A program made the translations under genes and the position numbers. 64,000 bases of DNA from Armatimonadota bacterium (GTDB lineage Bacteria; Armatimonadota; Zipacnadia; JAUWAU01): the NCBI GenBank assembly GCA_030601885.1, contig JAUWAU010000024.1, forward strand, positions 25,957-89,956, in the 5' to 3' direction. Below are positions 24,001-32,983 of this stretch, piece by piece. Within the stretch, counting starts at the first letter, position 1. Every line of letters starts with the position of its first letter. The notes under the pieces were generated by a model. It worked only from the letters and a program-made list of their open reading frames with translations, did no database searches and had not been told where the DNA came from.

Positions 24001-24317
24001 TCATCTCCGAGAGCTTTCCTTCGCGACGAGGTACAGGACCGCATCCCCCGCAAACGGAGCTGCGAACTCCCGGCTCCTGCCGCCGCTCTGCGCTTCTCCG
24101 GGCATTGTCTCCCCAGTGGTGGGGTTGAGCCATTCTACGGCAAGTTGCCCCGGGGCGGCGGCGGATCGGTCTTACCCATATCCTTGAAGTTGCTCCACGT
24201 ATGTGCCCCGGTGAGGTAAACGGGCCTTCCTGCTGCATCGGCGAAGTAGCGAGGATTGTCGGGATGCACTTTCAACGGCCCCGAGGCCCGACTGACCGCG
24301 TTCTCTGACGGTGTCAT
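24001..24317 (-). pseudogene. internally deleted DUF4038/collagen-binding-domain-like glycoside hydrolase
   Basis: Two ends of one gene family abut with the middle gone. Bases 24317-24150 read MTPSENAVSRASGPLKVHPD, NPRYFADAAGRPVYLTGAHT and WSNFKDMGKTDPP, the usual N-terminus of apiosidase-like DUF4038 proteins. After a frame change near 24145 the sequence continues as LAVEWLNPTTGETMPGEAQS, then a REFAAPFAGDAVLYLVAKES end and TGA at 24001, the usual C-terminus (A-E-W-x-N-P-x-T-G-E ... F-A-P-F-x-G-D-A-V-L-Y-L). About 400 residues are missing. The N-terminal part is in frame with the upstream heparinase-like gene and is now its tail. Confidence 0.72.
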
Positions 24318-27300
24318 CGTTTCCGGCCCTCGCTTTCCTCGATTCGTCTGTCGTTGGTTTCTGGCCGCTCCGATAGCGCTGAGCCTCTGCAGTATCTGCC
24401 GAGCAGCTTTGCCAGGCATGTCGATCTCGCGTGACACCGGCCGCTCGCTGCTGAAGTACTGCCCGGCCGACGTCCCGTCCACAACGGCGAGCATGTCTCC
24501 TGTCAACAGGTAGATTTTCGCCTCGATGGGCAGAACGGCCTTGCTCGGTTCGTCTTGGCCGCAGCCGAAGTAGGCAACCGGTTCCTCGCCCTGCAAGATG
24601 ATTCCCTCAGTCGGGCCGAGCCGTTTGAGCCGATAGTTGGTCCGCGAGGGGGGCCGGTCTCCGTAGAACAGGTTGATGAACGTGACCTTGTCGCCGGGGG
24701 ATAGGCTGTTGCCCTCGCTCACTTGGTGCACCATCAGCGCATTGATATATTCGTGCTGGACTTCCTCCGTGAGAATCTTCGAGGCGCCATCGGTGACTAT
24801 GTACAGGCTCGTCGGCTCCGGCGACGTCTCAAGCGTCTCCTCGATGCCGCGGTCGTCGGCCAGCAGCCTCCATGTGCGGGGCGTCATCTGTGGGTAGGTC
24901 TTCCTGGCATACGGGCATGTCTTCAGATTGGACTCGACGTAGTACGTCCCGGGCTCGTTGGCAACGATCTCGTCGATCATCGCGAAGTACTTCCCCTTGG
25001 CCCAGAAGATATTCCGGTACCAGTTCGTGCCCTGGTAGTCGCGCAGGGCCGTGCGGGTGAAGCCCGTATGCGGCAGGTCGGCCATGGCATCGACCGCCGC
25101 GTAGGACGGATACTTGGCCCACAGCGGGTGCCACCACTGGAAGGGGAACCTCCCCTTGCCCTTGACGTCTGGGTCGTCGATGTGCCCGTCCTTGACCACC
25201 AGCACGGAATCGTTTCGGCGGATGTTGTTCTGGCGGTAGCAGCTTCCGATGAGCAGATCCTCGCCGAGGATGCTCAACTTGCAGATCTGGTTGGTGGCTC
25301 GGCCGGAGTGAATGCCGCGCCCGTTGCCCTCGAGCAGCAAGTACTGCCCCTGCGGGTCCCACGTGTGGCGGAAAGAGATCTTGTCGAACGTCGCCTCGTA
25401 CTTGACGTCCCCGACGGGGCCGTCGGTCCCCTCGCCGCCGGAGCCCCAGAGCGGAAGGCCGGTGCGCGGATCATAAAGCCCCGTCTCGAGCGGCACCCTC
25501 CTCACACCTAACAACCCTTTCCACTCGACCGGCTCGACGTCTTGATGGTACAGGCGTTCGTACCCCTGAAAGCCACAATGCTCCAGCCACCACAGGATCC
25601 GACCGTCTCTGTAGTACCAGAACGCTAACGATGGATCGCCTATGCCAGCCCCCGAGACCACCCGGGGAGCGGCACCGTGGTAGCAGTAGTACGTATCGCC
25701 GAAGCCCGAGAGCCATCCCTTGTTGTTGCAGACGACCGCGAAGTACTCGGCGTAGCGGCGAAGCGCGCCGTTGTCGAAGAACGTCTTATCCCACTCGCCC
25801 AGGTAATACGAGAGCGCAAACCGCATGGTGATGAGCCAATAGTTGCCGGAGTTCTCCTGGGGTTTCGAATAAAGCGCCTGCTGCTCGAAGGCGTTTTGCG
25901 GCGCCGCCAGGTAGTAATCCCAGTGCGCCTCCCGCGCATAGAAGCGTTTGAAGTATCTCGCCACGGTGTAGGCGCCGGAGAGCGCCTTGGCCTGGTGGTT
26001 CCACGTCGGATTTCCCTCGGCCAGACGTGGCACCATGTGTGCCCAGCCGCTCGTCTCCTGCGGGCGCATGTGGAGGTATGCGCGCAGCGCATTGGTGATC
26101 TTGAGGCGATCCTCGTCAGAGAAGACCGGCGCCTCCTCCAGCGAATCCCACGCCCAACCCACCTCGTACGTGTCCCAGGCAGTCTGGAAGTACGGGTCCT
26201 CGAGGTACCGGTCGGCGACCATGAGGATCTCTTTCCGCGCGAGTCGCGCAACTTCGAGATCCCCGGTCTCCAGCCACCGCGGCAGATACCACTTCGAGAA
26301 CCCGGCCCATCTGTTCCGGTCGATGTCGAAGCCCCACCTGCCTCTCGGCACTTCGCGCTCCTCCGGCTCGATCGTCCGCTTGGGGAACACCGTGTGGAGG
26401 TAGGGGAGACGGAGCGTCTCTCCGTCGGCTTTGAGCAGTTGGCAGAACGCATCGACCGCGGCCGATTCCCCGGCTTTATCACTACCTGCGACCACGACTA
26501 CGTTCTGCTTGGGTGCCAGGCCATACGGCTCGGCGATGGTCCAAATAACGTAGCCGCCCGGCCCGGGCGACGCGGCGTCAACCCGGACGTACCGGTTGAA
26601 GTGCAGCCGAGCCACCAGTTCGTTCTTCATCATGGAGCCGACGGCGATGATCGAGTGGCCTGTCGAAACGTCCTCCAGTTTCGTTCTGACGGGCAACTTG
26701 GCTCCTGTCAACTTCCTGATCCGCGCCCGGATCCGCCGCCCCAAGCGCTTGTACTTCCGTAGGTCGGGGAGCAGAATGTCTGCCGCAGCCTGTCCTTTCC
26801 TGACGAGGTCGGTCTCGCGGTTCAGCTCGCGCACCCGCTGAATGGGCTTGGCGCCGCGCATCGCGAGAAGCTTCTCCATCTTCGTCAGATCCCGGTCGGG
26901 ATCCACCTGCACCAACTCCACGTCGTCCAGAATCATCTGCCCCGTCCACGGGGCGCGAATCCGGACGCCGACTTCGAGCGTGTCGGTCTGGGGGTAGGTC
27001 TCCTTCAGAAGCACGTACTCGTGGTATTCGTTGTCGGCGACGGGAGCCTGCGGCAGGAACAGTCTCCGCTCCCACGGGTGGATGTCCTTCCAGTGCGACT
27101 CCTCTTCGCTCTCGCCGTACGTGCGCAGCGGCCAGGGCTGGATGTCGGAGACAAGCTCGAGCCCCTCGTCTATTGCTATGCCGGGGGACTTGATGTGGAA
27201 CTTCGCCAGGTACCAGCAGTTAGGCTTGATCCTCGCGACCTTCTGGGTGACGAGGATCTCGTACTTGAGCCGCTTTGGCGTCCTGAGCTCGTCGGTGATC

Positions 27301-27548
27301 GTCCCCCCGGGATTGAGCGCCGTGGTGTCGATTGAGAGTGCCGCTTGGCCGGTCCTTGCCAGAGGCGACACGCTCGCGATGTCTGATTCCTCAACCTGCT
27401 TCACCCAGTCGCCACGGAGCCGGACCTCCCAACTGTTGGTACCGTCCTCGAAGCCGGCGTTCGTGACGAGGTTCGCGCCCGCGTCGAGCTGAGCTGCGCA
27501 GCCGAAGGCTGCCGCGATCACGGCAACGTTGACCAATTCTCGTCGCAT
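24135..27548 (-). CDS. secreted heparinase II/III-like lyase with carbohydrate-binding N-terminus
   Basis: A 1137-residue exported protein (leader MRRELVNVAVIAAAFGCAAQ). Residues 22-240 resemble a jelly-roll binding module (NLVTNAGFEDGTNSWEVRLR, GQMILDDVELVQVD). An alpha/alpha toroid spans about 400-690 (WGFDIDRNRWAGFSKWYLPR, WLITMRFALSYYLGEWDKTF, FGDTYYCYHGAAPRVVSGAG). A heparinase II/III-type beta domain follows (ISFRHTWDPQGQYLLLEGNG, RGIHSGRATNQICKLSILGE). Such enzymes cleave uronate-containing polysaccharides by beta-elimination, with His/Tyr catalysts; I cannot assign them surely. The ATG at 27548 has GGAGG 8 nt upstream. The last 60 codons are foreign, being the start of a broken DUF4038-like gene read in frame, so the original stop has been lost. 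It lies 98 bp downstream of the GH20-like gene. Confidence 0.76.
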   Translation of the reverse strand: MRRELVNVAVIAAAFGCAAQLDAGANLVTNAGFEDGTNSWEVRLRGDWVKQVEESDIASVSPLARTGQAALSIDTTALNPGGTITDELRTPKRLKYEILVTQKVARIKPNCWYLAKFHIKSPGIAIDEGLELVSDIQPWPLRTYGESEEESHWKDIHPWERRLFLPQAPVADNEYHEYVLLKETYPQTDTLEVGVRIRAPWTGQMILDDVELVQVDPDRDLTKMEKLLAMRGAKPIQRVRELNRETDLVRKGQAAADILLPDLRKYKRLGRRIRARIRKLTGAKLPVRTKLEDVSTGHSIIAVGSMMKNELVARLHFNRYVRVDAASPGPGGYVIWTIAEPYGLAPKQNVVVVAGSDKAGESAAVDAFCQLLKADGETLRLPYLHTVFPKRTIEPEEREVPRGRWGFDIDRNRWAGFSKWYLPRWLETGDLEVARLARKEILMVADRYLEDPYFQTAWDTYEVGWAWDSLEEAPVFSDEDRLKITNALRAYLHMRPQETSGWAHMVPRLAEGNPTWNHQAKALSGAYTVARYFKRFYAREAHWDYYLAAPQNAFEQQALYSKPQENSGNYWLITMRFALSYYLGEWDKTFFDNGALRRYAEYFAVVCNNKGWLSGFGDTYYCYHGAAPRVVSGAGIGDPSLAFWYYRDGRILWWLEHCGFQGYERLYHQDVEPVEWKGLLGVRRVPLETGLYDPRTGLPLWGSGGEGTDGPVGDVKYEATFDKISFRHTWDPQGQYLLLEGNGRGIHSGRATNQICKLSILGEDLLIGSCYRQNNIRRNDSVLVVKDGHIDDPDVKGKGRFPFQWWHPLWAKYPSYAAVDAMADLPHTGFTRTALRDYQGTNWYRNIFWAKGKYFAMIDEIVANEPGTYYVESNLKTCPYARKTYPQMTPRTWRLLADDRGIEETLETSPEPTSLYIVTDGASKILTEEVQHEYINALMVHQVSEGNSLSPGDKVTFINLFYGDRPPSRTNYRLKRLGPTEGIILQGEEPVAYFGCGQDEPSKAVLPIEAKIYLLTGDMLAVVDGTSAGQYFSSERPVSREIDMPGKAARQILQRLSAIGAARNQRQTNRGKRGPETMTPSENAVSRASGPLKVHPDNPRYFADAAGRPVYLTGAHTWSNFKDMGKTDPPPPRGNLP

Positions 27549-27646
27549 CACTGACCCTCCACAGACAAGCATAGGACGATCCGCAGAATCAGGTGACGAC
27601 CTGCTGCTGGCGCAGCGCGCCAGGGCGAACTGATGCGCAGACTGCG

Positions 27647-30600
27647 TCACTGCGCCGGTCCCGCCGTCGCGCCGACGCCTTCGGGAATTGCCGCTGCCAG
27701 AGCGCCATCGAAATGGAACAAGCCGAGAGTCTCGGCGTCCGGCTCAAAGCGCTTCCTCGGCGTGAATCGTCCCGAGTAACGGCGGATAGCACTGATCCGC
27801 AGTTCGTCAATGTCGCCATCCGCCGGCCGGAACCCGGTGTTCATCGAGCCGATCTGGATGGGCAACCGGAGCGGCTTCATCTTGAGTGGCTGCGTGTTGG
27901 GCGACTTGGCGCTTCCGACGCAGTGGTCCGACGATAGCTTTCCGTCGATGAACAGAGCCATCGACGTCTTCCCGCCGTCATCCAGCTTCCACTGCAGCGC
28001 TACGTGGTGCCACTGCCCCTTGCGCCAGTCGCGAACACTGGCCTGCACCGTGCGAGCCTCGTACTTGGAGTTGGAGATGATGCACGAAAGATGGCCGTTG
28101 GCCGAGTGTGATATCGTCAACGAGCTGTGGTTGGACAGATAGGGATAGTCAGGGCGAATGGGGCCGAGGTTGAAGAAAGTGTGTTCGAGCGACGCGCGCG
28201 GTCCTGACGATCGCGGCGCGACATGCCAACGTGGTTTGACCCAGAACTCGACGGTGCCCTCCGACAGCTCGATCGTCGTCGGGTTGAACGAGCTGAAGAA
28301 TGCCGGCAGGGCCAGTGCCCGTCCGTCAACGCCGTCACTGTAGAGCTTCTCCGCTGGCACTGCCGGGCGCCGCGGGCTGCCGAAACGGCGCACGAAGGAC
28401 CAGGTTGCCTCCCGGCTTGTCACAGTGAAGGTGCAGACGACGCCTGGGACTTCGGCGGGGAAGAGCACGGAGAAAGGGTCCTTCGGGCGCCACATCAGTT
28501 GCACCAGCGGCGCAGTGCCCAGCTCATTCTTGCCGAGCGGGTCGATGCCGTCGGTGCATTCGGCCGTCAGCCGGAACTCGTGCAGGTTCCGGTCCGTCTC
28601 GATCCGCAGATCGCCGCCGATGCGGGTACCCGCGCCCTCGCCCGTCGTCTCGTGTCCGAAGTGCACCGGGCGCAGCACAAGCCCCACCTGCGGCGCCGGG
28701 ACGCTCGCGCCCGCCTCGCCGAACCGCAGTCGAGCGAACTTCTCCACGGTGTGAAAGCCGCTTCCGTCCAGGTAAACGATGGCGTTCTGCTCCTCCTCGC
28801 CCTCGGGCCGCGTGTGGACGATGTTGCGGCAAAGTAGCGCACGGCACGTCAAGCCCGCCTTGGGCGTGATGCCTAGATCCGCCGCGGGGATGGCCATTTC
28901 CACCGTCCAGCGGTCCGTTCCGCGGACCGCCTTGACCTGAGCCGAGCCGTCCCACTTGATCGAGTACTTCAGCAGCCCCTCCGGTGTCGGGGCAGAACGT
29001 GCCTCGAAGATGGTTCCCTTCGAATCAACGATCCAGTGCACGAACTCCTTCGATTCGGCCTTCGGTGCGATGAGCACTTCAACGCTGTCGCACAGGACGT
29101 GCTGATCGCGACCGGGCAGCACGGCGGAGATGTCCGCTGGGTTGGGGTCGAAACATTCAAACGCCACGTAGAGCGCCTTCTCGTCGTAGGCCAAGCGCGC
29201 GCGCGTCTCCAGCGATTCCAGGCGCAGAACCCGGTGGTCCATGAAATGCTCGATGAGGGGCGCCTCGGTCCACGCCGCTTCGTTGAGCCGACCGTCTACA
29301 GTGATGGGACCACGCGCGGGCGCAGCAACGATCTCCCGGCTGCGACAGGCGCGCTCGAACCAACTGGGAATCGTGTGCGCAGCGATCAGCACTTCCCGGC
29401 GCTCCCACAGATCGTCAACTTCCTTGTGCAGCTCGGCCAGATCGAGCTGCGAGAGATAGCCGGGCGCTGCCGTTTTCCGCAGGTAGGAGGCGAACAGCTT
29501 GTCGCGCGGCGCCCTCTTCTGAATCGCCGCCCACTCGGGCGCCGCTCGCGCCAAAGCCTCCCGTGCCGCCGACAAGTGCCTCTGCACCTCGGCCCGATCC
29601 CCGTGCTCGATGGCACGGCGCGCCGCCAGCATGTGCCCCCGGTGCCTTGCCAATATACGGGCTCCGTGCGTCATGAGGTACATGTTGAGGAAGTAGCCGT
29701 ACGGGTGGCCCGCGAGCACCTCGGAGCGCTGCTGCAACTCCCAGAGGCGATCGAGCGACGCGGTCGCTCGTGCAGCGGCTTCAGCTTGCTGAAACATCGT
29801 CTGCGCCGGATCCTCGATGGTCAGGCGCTGCATCACTTCCTCCGGGAAAACGATGAAGAAGTGGCTGATGTTCTCGGCAAATGCCGGCGCGATGAGCGGC
29901 CCGGCCTGCTCGCCAAACCAGAACCGGCACGCCCGTTCGGCGAAGGTCTTCCGCTCCAGCGGCGGCGCCTGCTTGGTGCCGATGTCGCGCCAGACGCCGG
30001 AGTCGAACTCACGAGCCCCGGGCCGGTTCACATTCCACGCGCACTCAACTCCCAGCAACTGCGTCAGCTCCGTCCACCCGCGTCCCGAAACGTTCCCGAA
30101 GAGGATGTCGTCGTGCGTCGGGTAGTACATTGACTTCGTCCACAGCGGCGTGGTGATGAAGTACGGGCGCAAGCCCTTCCAGTAGGCGTACTCGTAGTAG
30201 AGGTGAAACGCCCGCCGGCCCCAGGCCTGACGCGCCAGGTCCAGGTGGCGTCGCTCGCTCTCGCGGATGCACACGAAGATGTCCGGCGGGAGAAGGGTGT
30301 TGAGGCGCTGGAGGAATTCGGTCAACTTGCGAGACGTCTGCTGGGCCAGAGCGCGCGCCGGCTGGCCTTCGCCCATGCTGGCGGCCGCTTGCTGATACAC
30401 ATAGTCCGGATCCAGATATCGTCCCGTGTACGGGTACACCACTGCCACGAATTTGAGATTCGGAATGCGCTTCTTGATCTCGCGGTGGTAGATGCCGAAC
30501 ACCGTCGCATCGGCCTTGGGGTGATCGTCGCCATACGTGTCGCGGCATAGAGGGCAGCGGTCGTTCCAGAGGGCCGGGTTCTGCCAGCCGCCGCCGTCGG

Positions 30601-31648
30601 TGGCATGGAGGTAGTAGCCGGTGTAGCCGGCGTCGGCCAGGAATTCGGCCGCCCGCCTGGCGCGGCGCTCGTGGTATTCCAGCCGCGACCAGCAGAAGTA
30701 CCGCTTGTGGGAGCGATGGAAGACGACGTCCTTGAAATCGGGATTGTCGTCATCCCGCGGCGAGGTGCCGATGGCAGTGGTATCGCCGGCAATCGAGTCG
30801 ATGCCCCGTGCCCGCCCGTACTCGTGCACTCCCTTCAGCGCCGCCCGCGCGACTGTGGTCTTCTCCGGCGCGTCGCCCGGTTTGAAGTTGATCGAGTTCC
30901 AGGCGAAGTTGATCTTGGCGCGGAGCATCCAGTCGAAGTAGCGCTTCTGGAAGGTGACGAAATCCCGCGCCGCCTCGCGCGCCTTCTCGAGGTCGCCATT
31001 CTGCTCCGCCGACAGAATGGCGTACCAGTCGCGGCGCAGCGGCTCGCTGAAGGGCACGCCGTTCATTCGGTATTTGTAGTCCGGCCAGTCTCGCACCGCG
31101 GCCGGCTGAAGCAGCAGCGCGCCGTCGCGGTTCACAATGAGCTGCCGCAGCGTCACGGCCGCGTACAGCGTCCCGAGCGTGTCACTCCCCACGAGGAACA
31201 GGCGAACATTTTCCCCTGCGCCGACCGGGTGGATAACGTACCCCTGCACGCCGGGATCTTCAGGTGTGACCGCAATACCCATGTCGCCGAGAGGGATCTC
31301 CTTGGCCGTGCACAGTGCAATGATGATCAGCTTCCCGGCAGGCAGCGGCCTGTTGAGGGCCAATACTGGCAACGGCTGCCCGCCGAGCGAGGTAATGCGT
31401 TCGTTGATCTCGCCGGCGCCGATCTGCGAGCGTTCGTCCGAGCCGGCGACGATGCGGAAGCCGTCAAGGGAGATCGGGGCTCCCACTGCGCGGATCTGCT
31501 GCGGAAGCGGGATGATCGTGTCGATGTCGGCATCGGCGGCACTGACGGCGACAAGCGTCAGGACGCCGGCAATCCCCCACCATGTGAGGCGATGTCGCAT
31601 CTTCCTGACCGAACAGCGGTACCAGGCATCCTCGAAGATGGTCGTCAT
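27647..31648 (-). CDS. secreted multidomain glycosidase-like protein: GH20b-like, TIM barrel, CBM9-like, LamG-like
   Basis: A 1333-residue protein with a signal anchor at about 17-40 (LTWWGIAGVLTLVAVSAADA). Residues 45-190 are like the N-terminal beta-hexosaminidase domain: IIPLPQQIRAVGAPISLDGF and GYVIHPVGAGENVRLFLVGS, then GTLYAAVTLRQLI. VRDWPDYKYRMNGVPF opens a barrel, as in GH20/GH84 enzymes; GYYLHATDGGGWQNP is a likely active-site loop. A helical part follows to about 830. A CBM9-like module starts at ITVDGRLNEAAWTEAPLIEH and ends with WTVEMAIPAADLGI. A concanavalin-like LamG module occupies the last 220 residues (GTVEFWVKPRW, WHHVALQWKLDD). It probably acts on N-acetylhexosamine- or uronate-containing glycans, but catalytic acids are not certain. 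AAGGAG 8 nt before ATG 31648 supports the start. Confidence 0.72.
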   Translation of the reverse strand: MTTIFEDAWYRCSVRKMRHRLTWWGIAGVLTLVAVSAADADIDTIIPLPQQIRAVGAPISLDGFRIVAGSDERSQIGAGEINERITSLGGQPLPVLALNRPLPAGKLIIIALCTAKEIPLGDMGIAVTPEDPGVQGYVIHPVGAGENVRLFLVGSDTLGTLYAAVTLRQLIVNRDGALLLQPAAVRDWPDYKYRMNGVPFSEPLRRDWYAILSAEQNGDLEKAREAARDFVTFQKRYFDWMLRAKINFAWNSINFKPGDAPEKTTVARAALKGVHEYGRARGIDSIAGDTTAIGTSPRDDDNPDFKDVVFHRSHKRYFCWSRLEYHERRARRAAEFLADAGYTGYYLHATDGGGWQNPALWNDRCPLCRDTYGDDHPKADATVFGIYHREIKKRIPNLKFVAVVYPYTGRYLDPDYVYQQAAASMGEGQPARALAQQTSRKLTEFLQRLNTLLPPDIFVCIRESERRHLDLARQAWGRRAFHLYYEYAYWKGLRPYFITTPLWTKSMYYPTHDDILFGNVSGRGWTELTQLLGVECAWNVNRPGAREFDSGVWRDIGTKQAPPLERKTFAERACRFWFGEQAGPLIAPAFAENISHFFIVFPEEVMQRLTIEDPAQTMFQQAEAAARATASLDRLWELQQRSEVLAGHPYGYFLNMYLMTHGARILARHRGHMLAARRAIEHGDRAEVQRHLSAAREALARAAPEWAAIQKRAPRDKLFASYLRKTAAPGYLSQLDLAELHKEVDDLWERREVLIAAHTIPSWFERACRSREIVAAPARGPITVDGRLNEAAWTEAPLIEHFMDHRVLRLESLETRARLAYDEKALYVAFECFDPNPADISAVLPGRDQHVLCDSVEVLIAPKAESKEFVHWIVDSKGTIFEARSAPTPEGLLKYSIKWDGSAQVKAVRGTDRWTVEMAIPAADLGITPKAGLTCRALLCRNIVHTRPEGEEEQNAIVYLDGSGFHTVEKFARLRFGEAGASVPAPQVGLVLRPVHFGHETTGEGAGTRIGGDLRIETDRNLHEFRLTAECTDGIDPLGKNELGTAPLVQLMWRPKDPFSVLFPAEVPGVVCTFTVTSREATWSFVRRFGSPRRPAVPAEKLYSDGVDGRALALPAFFSSFNPTTIELSEGTVEFWVKPRWHVAPRSSGPRASLEHTFFNLGPIRPDYPYLSNHSSLTISHSANGHLSCIISNSKYEARTVQASVRDWRKGQWHHVALQWKLDDGGKTSMALFIDGKLSSDHCVGSAKSPNTQPLKMKPLRLPIQIGSMNTGFRPADGDIDELRISAIRRYSGRFTPRKRFEPDAETLGLFHFDGALAAAIPEGVGATAGPAQ

Positions 31649-31692
31649 GGAGATCGCTCCTTTGCGACGAATATGGGCTGCCGCTCAGTCTA

Positions 31693-32913
31693 CTACCTAG
31701 CCAGGACCGCACGCGCAACGCGCAGGACGTTCCCGCCGAGGATCTTCCGGATGTCATCATCGGAATAGCCGCGCTGGACCATCCCGATGGTGAACATCGG
31801 CCAATTAGTCCATGCCATGCTGAGCTTCTGGTGCTCCTGCCGCCATTTCGAGTCAAATAAGGGATCGTTCGGGGGCCAGAAGTATCCCCACCTGTTCCGC
31901 ACCGCGCGGCGTTTCGGGATCTTCCGGGCCTCTCGCTCCGTCGCAGACGAGGAATAGGCCACATCCGTTCCAATGGCGACGTGCTCCGCGCCGAAGTTGC
32001 TCACGACATAGTCAATGTGGTCGAGCATTGCGTTGATGTCGCCGCTGCCGCCCAGGAACGCCGGAATGCAGCAAATGCCGATGTACCCACCGGTCTCCAC
32101 GATGGCCCGGATCACCTCGTCGGGCTTGCAGCGAGGATGCTTGTTCAGTGCCGCGCAGCCTGAGTGACTGGCCACCATTGGCTGTTCTGAAGCTCTCGCC
32201 GCATCCAGGCTCGTCTGCCAGCCTGAATGGGCAACGTCAACGATCACGCCGACGCGATTCATCTCCGCCACCACCGCTCGGCCGAAGTCGCTCAAACCCC
32301 CATTCGCCGCCTCAGCGCAGCCGTCGCCGATCATGTTGCGCCGGTTATAGGTGAGATGCATCATCCGGCAGCCGAGCTGGAAGAACACGCGAATGTAGCG
32401 CAGCTCCTCTTCGACCGAGATCCAGTCCTGGGGCAGCGGCACGCCGTTGCTTATCAGGTACAGACAGTGTCTGTTCTGCTCTTTGGCGGCGACAATGTCA
32501 TCGGGCGTGGCCGCTTTCTGAACGAAGTCACGCATCATGTCCGTGACGTAGGTGAAGCGAGCCAGTCGCTTCATCAAGCGAAGAGGGGACTGCCCTTCCT
32601 CACCCGCGTTCTGCAGGATGCACGTGACCCCGGCGGCCTCCCACGCCTGGACGAACTCCTCGCGCTCTTTCGCATCGGTGACGTACCGAGTCATCCGCAT
32701 ATCTTCCATCATGTCGCCGATCTCGACTTCGGAGGCGCCCGCTTCAACCGCTTCTTTGAGGGCCTCGCCGTCCACGGCGGCACGCGGCGCGAACCCATAG
32801 GACTCGCACACGATCGAGTTCCTGTGGAGCTCCATGCCGTGGTTGATGTCTCGTTCAGTGGGCTTCAGAATGCTCAAGGCGACTTCCTTGGCGTGCTCTA
32901 TGCTCTCGTTCAT
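31693..32913 (-). CDS. membrane dipeptidase (M19)-like protein with altered metal site
   Basis: A 406-residue amidohydrolase-fold protein of the M19 renal dipeptidase family. The second half is clear: MHLTYNRRNMIGDGCAEAAN, GGLSDFGRAVVAEMNRVGVI, VDVAHSGWQTS, MVASHSGCAALNKHPR and HVAIGTDVAY keep the two His ligands and the late Asp. The first half is odd: the usual D-G-H-N-D motif after the N-terminal strand is replaced by CESYGFAP, and L-T-H-N is L-T-Y-N. Either one metal is lost or the site is rebuilt, so dipeptidase activity should not be assumed. GGAGG 6 nt before the ATG gives a sure start. No signal peptide. It sits between two secreted glycosidase genes, 44 and 70 bp away. Confidence 0.78.
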   Translation of the reverse strand: MNESIEHAKEVALSILKPTERDINHGMELHRNSIVCESYGFAPRAAVDGEALKEAVEAGASEVEIGDMMEDMRMTRYVTDAKEREEFVQAWEAAGVTCILQNAGEEGQSPLRLMKRLARFTYVTDMMRDFVQKAATPDDIVAAKEQNRHCLYLISNGVPLPQDWISVEEELRYIRVFFQLGCRMMHLTYNRRNMIGDGCAEAANGGLSDFGRAVVAEMNRVGVIVDVAHSGWQTSLDAARASEQPMVASHSGCAALNKHPRCKPDEVIRAIVETGGYIGICCIPAFLGGSGDINAMLDHIDYVVSNFGAEHVAIGTDVAYSSSATEREARKIPKRRAVRNRWGYFWPPNDPLFDSKWRQEHQKLSMAWTNWPMFTIGMVQRGYSDDDIRKILGGNVLRVARAVLAR

Positions 32914-32983
32914 CGCTTGCCTCCGAATCTACGCGGCATGAGAACTGCCGGTGTGAGCCCGATTCTGTGTTCGCCCGCATCCC

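Noticed and set aside
24316..24326. Sixth copy of the dispersed element
   Set aside because: Only 11-12 bases of the core match and neither the hairpin nor the outer ends are present; kept as a remark, not as a copy.
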